Made by a program: the position numbers and the translations under genes. A stretch of DNA of 36,477 nucleotides from Terriglobales bacterium (GTDB taxonomy: Bacteria; Acidobacteriota; Terriglobia; Terriglobales; Acidobacteriaceae): positions 1-36,477 of the forward strand of contig JAICYU010000012.1 in assembly GCA_025934025.1 (NCBI GenBank), given 5' to 3'. How positions within the stretch are numbered: the first letter of the stretch is position 1; each line of letters begins with the position of its first letter. The notes beneath the pieces were generated by a model. The model searched no databases. It was not told the DNA's origin and was given only the letters and a program-made list of their open reading frames with translations. Of this stretch, positions 6,947 to 12,594 are shown in pieces.

Positions 6947-8080
6947 TCATGGATAAACCGAACGGAAGGTGCAGCCATCATCAACCGACTTGGCTACATA
7001 AAAATCAGTTCCCAGATACATTGTGTGCGAATTCTGAGGATCATAAAGCGCGGAATTTACAAACCCTATACGATCCGGTCCAACCTTCAATAAATACCAA
7101 GAGTTTCCCCCATCGTGAGATTGGTACAGCCCCTTGTTCGTAATGAGCAGAACATCGACGGAACTCTCTTTTTGAAATTCAATTTTATATACCTGCAGCC
7201 CTAAAGCCGCGCGGGCTCTCACTGAATCAGGGGAGACATTCAAAGTCTTTGCGGCAGCATCGATTTCATCTGCGCTTGATTGAGCAACAGGACGGCTTAA
7301 AGCATCCTGCTCTCCCACAGGCTTCCATGTGACGCCGCCATCCATTGTTTTAACGACACCATCTTTGGATACCCCAATCATCACCTTGGGATCCGATGGG
7401 CTGATTCCCAGTGAACTGCCAAACACCAGCGCGCCAGAAAAAAGATGCCACGTGTCTCCTGCATCGTAGGACACAAATGTCCCGGGTAACGGGTGCGATT
7501 CTTTAAGGGTTGTGGGATCGCGTTCATCGGGAACATACCAGCCAAAAGAGGCAAATATGGTTCGCGGATCAACAGGATTTACTGAGTCAAGGATGATATA
7601 GAGACGGGCTTTTGAATTATTTGATCTTCTTGCTGCAAACTGCACAGCGCTCAAGTCTTCGATTGTGTAGGCGGGCGTCGCCCAGCTCCGGCCTTGATCG
7701 AGCGATCGCAGATAGACTAAGCCTTCCAGCCTATAAACTACAGAGCCGTCATACGGACTCCTCTCGATTTGGGTGCCGCTTGAAAGATTCGTGCTCATCT
7801 GAGATTGGAGTAGCTGCCAGCTTGAGCCTCCATCGCTAGTTTTCAATACTTTTTTAAAAACAGCAGAGCGACTGTATGAAACGTCGGTAACATACAACGA
7901 CTCGGCCCTCTCATATGTAGAAAAATGCGATACCGTTTTATACGATGAAAGCAGATCTTGAGGGCGAGGCTCGAAGTTCACTCCCCCGGCCCGAAGGTCG
8001 CGACCACATAATCTCGGCGCAGAGGAACTTGGGGTAGAGAACGAACTGAGCAGGAAGACGGCTAGGAATATCAGTCTCAC
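6947..8080 (-). CDS. Exported Asp-box beta-propeller, partner of RHS tip 1
   Basis: 377 residues with a signal peptide ('MRLIFLAVFLLSSFSTPSSSA'). At least six Asp-box (BNR/Ycf48-like) turns are visible: SDGGSSW, SLDQGRSW, SYDAGDTW, TMDGGVTW, SHDGGNSW and SVDDGCTF. This is the signature of sialidase-, Ycf48- and VPS10-type propellers; no sialidase catalytic residues are evident, so a binding role is likelier. The GTG start overlaps the RHS stop as GTGA. A strong ribosome site (AAGGAGG) 6 nt upstream is written inside the last codons of the RHS tip ('KKGGQQ'), which means coupled translation. By position it is the putative immunity partner of tip 1; that role is not established. Confidence 0.8.
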   Translation of the reverse strand: MRLIFLAVFLLSSFSTPSSSAPRLCGRDLRAGGVNFEPRPQDLLSSYKTVSHFSTYERAESLYVTDVSYSRSAVFKKVLKTSDGGSSWQLLQSQMSTNLSSGTQIERSPYDGSVVYRLEGLVYLRSLDQGRSWATPAYTIEDLSAVQFAARRSNNSKARLYIILDSVNPVDPRTIFASFGWYVPDERDPTTLKESHPLPGTFVSYDAGDTWHLFSGALVFGSSLGISPSDPKVMIGVSKDGVVKTMDGGVTWKPVGEQDALSRPVAQSSADEIDAAAKTLNVSPDSVRARAALGLQVYKIEFQKESSVDVLLITNKGLYQSHDGGNSWYLLKVGPDRIGFVNSALYDPQNSHTMYLGTDFYVAKSVDDGCTFRSVYP

Positions 8081-9006
8081 TGCTGCCCTCCTTTTTTATC
8101 ATTTCCGCATTTCTCGTGTATCGCTTGCGAGAATAATGCGGATGCTTTGTTTTCGTTATCCTGACTATCGGGCGTATTCGCCGGGAGTTTATGAGCTGCA
8201 ACGGCAAGCTGAATATCGTTCTCACCATAAGGAAACGTGTGGAATGCTTCATGAAGTAAGGTGTCGGGAACGTCTTCGTCTTCAGGATGATCGACATGCA
8301 CGGTAATGTTGCCCGGGCTTGTCCCAGGATATGAAAATGGGTCTACGTGAGCTGTTACATCTCTTCGTCCGCCAGCTTGGAAATAGGCATCGTGCGAACG
8401 ATCGGGGGTGGGGATGACTATGAGTTTGTCAAAACTATGAAGAAAGTCATCCAAATTGTCCGAGTTTTTTGTCCCAGCCAAGATTTGTTTAAGGAACTGA
8501 GCACAATCTGTGTCACTTAGTTTCGCTCTGGCTTGATTTCGTCCGTCGCTTATCAGATCAGGTCCCCCTCCATAAGGCTCAGGCTCGAAGAGGTATGGCT
8601 CACGCTCGCAGTTGTCCCCGCTTCCCGAATTGACGCAGAACTGCTGAAAGCCTCCAAGAAGATCAAATTCATCCCAACCAGAGCCAAAACTGAAACCTAT
8701 ATCGAGGAACCGGTCGAGCGCGAGAATAAACCTCCCGGCTGGATCGATCGAGTTGATGGGGTCGTTCGCCACGTAGCTGTAACGGTTCAGGCTTTGCGGG
8801 CTGATCGTGCTGGGCGGGTGGCCCACAGTTCCTCGGTCTTGAAAACTTTGATCCCTACTCAAGAAGGATGTCGGGTGCCCTACCCTTTGCGCAGAAGCTG
8901 CCCGGGGTTGGCAGCTTCGAGCAAAAGGGTGGGAGAGCAAGATCATCCAATTTTTACCAGTCCTTTCTCCCCAAACCAGTAATGACGAAAGCTGCTCCAG
9001 CGCCAT
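8077..9006 (-). CDS. Truncated RHS fragment with zincin-like tip 1
   Basis: True RHS sequence begins only at 8811 ('STISPQSLNRYSYVANDPIN'). Upstream of that the open frame runs into the RAYT mobile unit in a non-native frame. About 20 residues of core are followed by a tip that carries HEAFH (DNA 8239-8253) in 'DTLLHEAFHTFPYGEND', an HExxH zincin motif. Cysteines occur in 'SDTDCAQFL' and in 'HEKCGN' near the end. The core/tip boundary motif differs slightly from tips 2 and 3 ('INSIDPAGRF' for 'INYHDPSGQF'). The gene has lost its own start and most of its core, so it is effectively a pseudogene unless transcribed and translated from within the mobile unit. Confidence 0.7.
   Translation of the reverse strand: MALEQLSSLLVWGERTGKNWMILLSHPFARSCQPRAASAQRVGHPTSFLSRDQSFQDRGTVGHPPSTISPQSLNRYSYVANDPINSIDPAGRFILALDRFLDIGFSFGSGWDEFDLLGGFQQFCVNSGSGDNCEREPYLFEPEPYGGGPDLISDGRNQARAKLSDTDCAQFLKQILAGTKNSDNLDDFLHSFDKLIVIPTPDRSHDAYFQAGGRRDVTAHVDPFSYPGTSPGNITVHVDHPEDEDVPDTLLHEAFHTFPYGENDIQLAVAAHKLPANTPDSQDNENKASALFSQAIHEKCGNDKKGGQQ
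8745..8811 (-). repeat. RHS core repeat, shortest copy
   Basis: The core segment shared with tips 2 and 3 around the codons for 'STISPQSLNRYSYVANDPIN'. Homology ends sharply at 8811, where the inverted terminal repeat of the RAYT unit begins at 8812. Confidence 0.7.
8864..8934. repeat. REP palindrome left of RAYT
   Basis: Contains 'ccctaccctttg' and 'caaaagggtggg' arms around an inner hairpin (gaagctgcc...ggcagcttc). The outer 25 bp (8864-8888) are an exact inverted match to 9512-9536. Confidence 0.75.
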
Positions 9007-9449
9007 AGCTCTGGAGAGGTCACTAAGCCACGTTTCACCGGATTGCGGTGCATATACCGCAGCTTTTCAATGTGTTTACGCTGCGTATATACATTGAAGT
9101 CGTAGTAGCGCCTTTGCCAGAAGGCGGGAGTCGGTTCGATTTCCCAAAACAACAGTTGTGTTGTGGTCTTCTTCTTCCGACGACAGCGGCGCGAGACGCG
9201 CTGCTTCAACACCTGCAGTACGAGCGAGGGGCTGCCCACCTTCGGTTCGCTGATCAGGAAATGGAAGTGCTCGGGCATGACGACATAGCCCGCTACAATG
9301 AAGTCGTACTTGGTTCGAACTTCCTCTAAAATCCTCAGGAACAGGTCGCGCCGCCCGGCTGAGCGGAGAAACTGCTGCCGCCGATAGCAGCTGCAGGTAA
9401 TGAAATGCCAGTCGCCACCTCCCCAGATTCGGCGCAGTCCTTTGGGCAT
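8943..9449 (-). CDS. REP-associated tyrosine transposase (RAYT)
   Basis: 168 residues of the Y1/HUH transposase family. These single-strand endonucleases recognise REP palindromes and use one catalytic Tyr. The HUH pair is visible as H61 and H63 in 'VMPEHFHFLI', preceded by the usual 'WHFITCSCYRR' strand. The C-terminal helix 'HIEKLRYMHRNPVKRGLV' holds the candidate catalytic Tyr and the family-typical NPV..GLV motif, and the product ends 'WRWSSFRHYW', also typical. Length and both motifs are complete, so the enzyme looks intact. It is flanked by inverted REP copies that are probably its substrates. Confidence 0.92.
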   Translation of the reverse strand: MPKGLRRIWGGGDWHFITCSCYRRQQFLRSAGRRDLFLRILEEVRTKYDFIVAGYVVMPEHFHFLISEPKVGSPSLVLQVLKQRVSRRCRRKKKTTTQLLFWEIEPTPAFWQRRYYDFNVYTQRKHIEKLRYMHRNPVKRGLVTSPELWRWSSFRHYWFGEKGLVKIG

Positions 9450-9466
9450 CGAAGAGCGTCATTTTA

Positions 9467-9537
9467 TCCCACCCTTTCCCTCGCGGCTGCAAAAATCGCG
9501 CAGCGCTCTGGAAAGGGTAGGGCACCCGACATCCTTC
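9467..9537. repeat. REP palindrome right of RAYT
   Basis: Inverted partner of 8864-8934, with 'cccaccctttccc' and 'gaaagggtaggg' arms. The inner loop sequence differs from the left copy while the arms are kept, as expected for hairpins conserved by structure. Confidence 0.75.
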
Positions 9538-9586
9538 ATCAGGATGATCAGAAACTTTAAGAGTCAGAAAGGTGGGCCACCCGCCC

Positions 9587-10149
9587 TGGGTTGGCAGACA
9601 TTGGCCGGATGGCGGCGACAACTATGGCCGTAAGGACGGCTGAGAGATTGGCCTATTTCGCCGTTGATTCGCGCAACAAAATCGGCGAGAATGGGTTTGC
9701 AATTAAGCCGTCCCAGGACGGGGAAGACAAGATATTTGAAAATAGAAGAGGCAGTACTTGGTATTTAGTACTTGGTACTTGGCTAAAAGCTCTTGGCTCT
9801 TTAGCTATTGGCGACCCTAGCGCAACAAGCAGGCAGATCGGATCTTAACGCTCACACCTGGTCCGCGGCGGTATGTCAACAAAACTCTCCTAGGGAAGTA
9901 AGAATTAAAACGCCCTCAGGCGGCGCTTCCCTTCCGCTGCGATGACTCTGGGATGACGCGAGCTAAACCCTTTAGATTCGGGGATCACGGGGATGACAGG
10001 GGAGGGGTGAACCCTCCTGGGATCGGTTCAGCGGATCATCGGTTCCACCAGGAGATCGGAAACCCGAGCGCCGGATGAATCGCGCTCGTTCCGCCGGGAA
10101 CAATGCCGGTCCATGGAGAAGATTCAAGCCCCCGGGGCACCCCTTATCC
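9587..10149. other. Intergenic stretch between two mobile elements
   Basis: No convincing gene in 563 bp. An open frame at 9591-9848 (plus) lacks a ribosome site and family resemblance. The stretch holds a degenerate tandem repeat (9753-9812) and a short perfect hairpin GGAGGG/CCCTCC at 10001-10017 without a T-run. It may contain the worn remains of whatever lay upstream of the RHS tips before the insertions. Confidence 0.5.
9753..9812. repeat. Degenerate 'ttagtacttgg' tandem repeat
   Basis: Repeats of the form agtacttgg / tttagtacttgg / tacttgg, grading into 'ctcttggctctttagctattgg'. The period is irregular. It resembles in style the heptanucleotide array at 23212 and lies outside any gene. 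Confidence 0.5.
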
Positions 10150-10157
10150 CTCTCCAT
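10150..10157. repeat. Target-site duplication, left (CTCTCCAT)
   Basis: CTCTCCAT directly precedes the left terminal inverted repeat, and the identical 8 bp directly follow the right one (12524-12531). Eight bp is the duplication size known for IS1595-family elements. Confidence 0.88.
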
Positions 10158-10179
10158 GGCAATAATATACTTGACTGAC
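10158..10179 (+). repeat. IS1595-type left terminal inverted repeat
   Basis: 22 bp, GGCAATAATATAC followed by TTGACTGAC, an exact inverted match to 12502-12523. The 'TTGAC' inside it and the A+T-rich stretch may also serve as promoter parts for the transposase, which starts 27 nt downstream. Confidence 0.9.
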
Positions 10180-10205
10180 AGGTGGGATTCGGGTACTCTG
10201 TATGC

Positions 10206-11219
10206 ATGAAAACGCAAGAGCCGAAAACGCTACAGCAAGCAATCGCGCACTTCTCGGATTACGAAAACTGCCATCGTTTCATGGTCGAGCTTCGCTGGAC
10301 GGATGGCAAAGTGAGGTGTCCCCGTTGCGGCTCGGAAGATGTGAAGTGGCTACCGAACGCCCGCGTTTTCAAGTGCTACCAGAAGCATGAAAAGCAGAAA
10401 TTTTCTCTCAAGGTTGGGACGATCTTTGAGGACTCCGCGATTCCTCTTGAGAAGTGGCTCGTTGCTGTTTGGCTCATGGTAAATTGCAAAAACGGGATTT
10501 CTTCTTACGAGATTCACCGCGATCTGGGAGTCACTCAAAAATCAGCGTGGTTCATGGCTCATCGGATTCGCATGGCAATGAAGAATGAATCTCTGGCAAA
10601 GCTAGGCTCTGAAGGTGGGCCAGTGGAAGCGGATGAAACCTTTGTCGGAGCAAGAGCGAGAACCATGCACAAATCCCGCTTAAAGAAAATTCGTGCTGCT
10701 CAGCAGTCCAATGTGATTCCATCCGAGAATCCTTACGTAAATAAAACCGTCGTATTTGGAATGCTTGACCGCGAAGCCCGCAAGGTTCGCGCAATGGTTA
10801 TTCCGAACGTGAAGCGCGCCACTTTGCAAGAGCAAATCCTGAATCACATCCAAGGCGGATCAACCGTCTACACTGACGAATATCCAGCGTACAAGGTTCT
10901 ACTCGCTCAGGATTTCATTCACGATTACGTGAACCACATGGAAGGGTACGCAAAAGGACAAGTTCATACTCAGGGAATCGAAAATTTTTGGTCACTGCTG
11001 AAACGCGGATTGCGCGGAACGTATGTTGCAGTCGAACCCTTCCATCTTGACCGCTATGTGGATGAGCAGGTTTTCAGATTCAATAATCGCGCAACGAAAG
11101 ACAATCCACTGAATGACTCTGACCGTTTCACGCTGGCCATGTCGCAGATTGTCGGCAAGCGTCTGACGTATGAAGAACTCACTGGAAAAACTCAGGATGG
11201 TCGCAGTCAAGCGTTCTAA
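10206..11219 (+). CDS. IS1595-family DDE transposase
   Basis: 337 residues from ATG 10206; an in-frame start at 10182 is possible but adds only 8 residues. An N-terminal zinc ribbon is visible: C38-x2-C41 in 'CPRCGS' and C57 with H61 in 'FKCYQKHEKQKFSLKVGTIFE', the last stretch being strongly typical of the family. The catalytic triad can be placed at D143 ('VEADETFVG'), D224 ('VYTDEYPAY') and E259 ('GIENFWSLLKRGLRGTY'). No truncation or frameshift is seen. It moves the element through the perfect inverted repeats at 10158 and 12502. Its 3' end overlaps the convergent small gene at 11216 by 4 nt. Confidence 0.95.
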   Translation: MKTQEPKTLQQAIAHFSDYENCHRFMVELRWTDGKVRCPRCGSEDVKWLPNARVFKCYQKHEKQKFSLKVGTIFEDSAIPLEKWLVAVWLMVNCKNGISSYEIHRDLGVTQKSAWFMAHRIRMAMKNESLAKLGSEGGPVEADETFVGARARTMHKSRLKKIRAAQQSNVIPSENPYVNKTVVFGMLDREARKVRAMVIPNVKRATLQEQILNHIQGGSTVYTDEYPAYKVLLAQDFIHDYVNHMEGYAKGQVHTQGIENFWSLLKRGLRGTYVAVEPFHLDRYVDEQVFRFNNRATKDNPLNDSDRFTLAMSQIVGKRLTYEELTGKTQDGRSQAF

Positions 11220-11404
11220 GATTTGGGCACCCGGTCGCGCGAAGCGTGGGAGGCGCGCGAAGGTTTAGCGCGCTTCTTATCGCCTGATTTAGCCTGTTGC
11301 ATCACTTCTGATTTCGGGACTGAGATGATCGTTTTCATCGCATTGCGGAATTTCTCAAAGGCCTCTGGCCCTTCTCTCATCTCAGCATTTCGCTTTGTGC
11401 TCAT
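11216..11404 (-). CDS. Small basic IS1595 passenger protein
   Basis: 62 residues, highly charged, with 'AFEKFRNAMKTIISVPKSEV' followed by a Lys/Arg-rich tail. Small proteins with this F..A...I.SVPK pattern are familiar beside many bacterial genes and mobile elements, with no known biochemical role. It lies inside the IS1595-type element, convergent with the transposase and overlapping its stop by 4 nt. It may influence transposition or be a passive passenger. The frame is intact and the start plausible, but no strong ribosome site was noted. Confidence 0.6.
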   Translation of the reverse strand: MSTKRNAEMREGPEAFEKFRNAMKTIISVPKSEVMQQAKSGDKKRAKPSRASHASRDRVPKS

Positions 11405-11432
11405 AGCGCAATCCTAGCACGGTAAACGTATG

Positions 11433-12233
11433 TCAACTGTCAGAATTTCTCCGCAGCCAGTCATTGGGGACATTGACGCTTCTCCATCTGTTGCAGAACT
11501 CATCAATGTAGTCGAGGCCAAGATAATAGCGCGGAGGCCACACAACTGGCGTTCCGTCGCTAGGGAAAAATGGGATAGAGGCGCTGCTCCATTTGTGATC
11601 TTGAGTGAGCCCTGGGAACCTCCCCATGAAGGTGAAGGTGTGGGGGTTCTTCCAGCGAGAGGCAACCACCTGAATACCGAGATGGCCGATGGCGAATGTT
11701 GCAATGTACAACTCGAAACCGTAATTGAAGCTGACTGGTAATCTCCCTAAATGGCTATTGAGCTTGCCTGTTACTCTGTTGGGGGTTTTCATTGAGAACA
11801 GCCACATTTGCACCCCATCTGGAACCTGAAGTGTTTGAGCAAAGTGATAACGCTCTGAAGTTCCAAAATATGGCTGGTCTTTCAGGCCTCCTATCGCATT
11901 AGCAATGACTGTCATTTTGAAGGCCCATGCCGATATAGAAGCTATGGCTTTTGGAAGCAGAGACACAGCTCCACCGTATTGAATCATGCCAGCCATAGCA
12001 GGCTTAGCCTCTTTGTTTTCTAAGTCGCTCATCCATCCGTTATTGCACCCAGCGCAGACAACACGTGCCGTTTGTTGTAAGCCAACCGTTTTCCATTCCG
12101 TGAAATCTCCATGCGGAGTAGTCTTGCGGCGTGTAGTGAATTGGGTATCGGGCGGGATGATGCCATTAATCCAATCAGCCCACACATGTTCCCGCGTGAG
12201 ATTTGTGGAAGGGCAAAAGGCACATTGACGCAT
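11433..12233 (-). CDS. HNH-endonuclease-like passenger protein
   Basis: 266 residues. The N-terminal part has the zinc-knuckle and HNH-like arrangement CxxC (C4, C7 in 'CAFC'), 'NLTREHVWADWI' with the EH pair, and 'CAGCNNGWMSDLE' carrying the second CxxC and the Asn. This layout is typical of small HNH nucleases of the 'EHV' type. The C-terminal 170 residues have no recognisable motif and are rich in aromatic residues. It is the second gene of a two-gene minus-strand unit inside the IS1595-type element, starting 2 nt after the stop of 12236-12475. Nuclease activity is predicted, and the target is unknown. A defence or self-maintenance role is possible but not supported further. Confidence 0.7.
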   Translation of the reverse strand: MRQCAFCPSTNLTREHVWADWINGIIPPDTQFTTRRKTTPHGDFTEWKTVGLQQTARVVCAGCNNGWMSDLENKEAKPAMAGMIQYGGAVSLLPKAIASISAWAFKMTVIANAIGGLKDQPYFGTSERYHFAQTLQVPDGVQMWLFSMKTPNRVTGKLNSHLGRLPVSFNYGFELYIATFAIGHLGIQVVASRWKNPHTFTFMGRFPGLTQDHKWSSASIPFFPSDGTPVVWPPRYYLGLDYIDEFCNRWRSVNVPNDWLRRNSDS

Positions 12234-12235
12234 GA

Positions 12236-12475
12236 CTAACTCTGCTTCTTTTCCATCTCGTCAATCATGGTCTGAACTCGCTGACACAATACACGAATGG
12301 TCGCTCGGTCTACGGCTGGGGTTGGAAATGGCTGGGAGAGCGGCGGGGTTTCCCCCGCTGGATTTGGATTTGTATGAAGAGCTAGGGTTAGACGTTGAAC
12401 ATTCTGGGCCAATACATCAAGTATGCCAGTCATGTCCCGCAGAACCTTCAGGTAAGACAAGTCATTGATTTCCAT
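12236..12475 (-). CDS. Small passenger protein of unknown function
   Basis: 79 residues, with an N-terminal helix-like stretch ('SYLKVLRDMTGILDVLAQNVQRLTLAL'), a Pro-rich linker ('NPNPAGETPPLSQPFPTP') and a C-terminal charged helix ('VLCQRVQTMIDEMEKKQ'). I do not recognise it. It sits 2 nt upstream of the HNH-like gene, so the two are surely co-transcribed. It starts just inside the right inverted repeat of the element, about 27 nt from the repeat, mirroring the position of the transposase at the other end. A partner or regulator of the HNH-like protein is a fair guess. Confidence 0.55.
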   Translation of the reverse strand: MEINDLSYLKVLRDMTGILDVLAQNVQRLTLALHTNPNPAGETPPLSQPFPTPAVDRATIRVLCQRVQTMIDEMEKKQS

Positions 12476-12501
12476 GCTCGAATGGTAAGACTCTGAAATT
12501 C

Positions 12502-12523
12502 GTCAGTCAAGTATATTATTGCC
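12502..12523 (-). repeat. IS1595-type right terminal inverted repeat
   Basis: 22 bp, the perfect inverted copy of 10158-10179. The minus-strand passenger operon begins about 27 nt inside it. Confidence 0.9.
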
Positions 12524-12531
12524 CTCTCCAT
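12524..12531. repeat. Target-site duplication, right (CTCTCCAT)
   Basis: CTCTCCAT, identical to 10150-10157, directly outside the right terminal inverted repeat. Confidence 0.88.
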
Positions 12532-12594
12532 CCCAGGATCTAAAGGACTTAGGCGTGGTGATCCCAGCGCAGCAAGGTTATCCGCGGGTGCGGC

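Larger units (their letters stand above)
8812..9586 (-). mobile_element. REP/RAYT mobile unit
   Basis: A unit of about 775 bp bounded by a perfect 15-bp inverted repeat (GGGCGGGTGGCCCAC at 8812-8826; its complement at 9572-9586). Inside each end is a second inverted copy of a REP-type palindrome (8864-8934 and 9467-9537), sharing a perfect 25-bp block at 8864-8888 and 9512-9536. The RAYT transposase gene lies between them. The layout matches REP-associated transposase units flanked by REP pairs. Its left edge falls exactly where RHS core homology stops. No clear target duplication was seen, and the RHS core does not resume on the right. Confidence 0.8.
10158..12523 (+). mobile_element. IS1595-family element with passenger genes
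   Basis: A 2366-bp element with perfect 22-bp terminal inverted repeats starting GGCAATAATATAC, flanked by the 8-bp direct repeat CTCTCCAT. It contains a DDE transposase on the plus strand (10206-11219) and three minus-strand passenger genes (11216-11404, 11433-12233, 12236-12475). Intact ends, intact target duplication and an open transposase frame point to a recent, possibly active insertion. IS1595 elements are known to carry passenger genes; the HNH-type passenger is discussed in its own entry. Confidence 0.92.

Noticed and set aside
6285-6956. Plus-strand open frame of 223 residues
   Set aside because: Opposite RHS tip 2; its likeness to 4339-4620 (plus) only reflects the duplicated RHS core.
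6947-8080. Sialidase enzyme
   Set aside because: Asp-boxes are present, but no sialidase catalytic Arg triad or FRIP-type motif could be seen.
9591-9848. Plus-strand 85-residue gene
   Set aside because: No ribosome site, part of the frame runs through the tandem repeat, and no protein pattern is recognisable.
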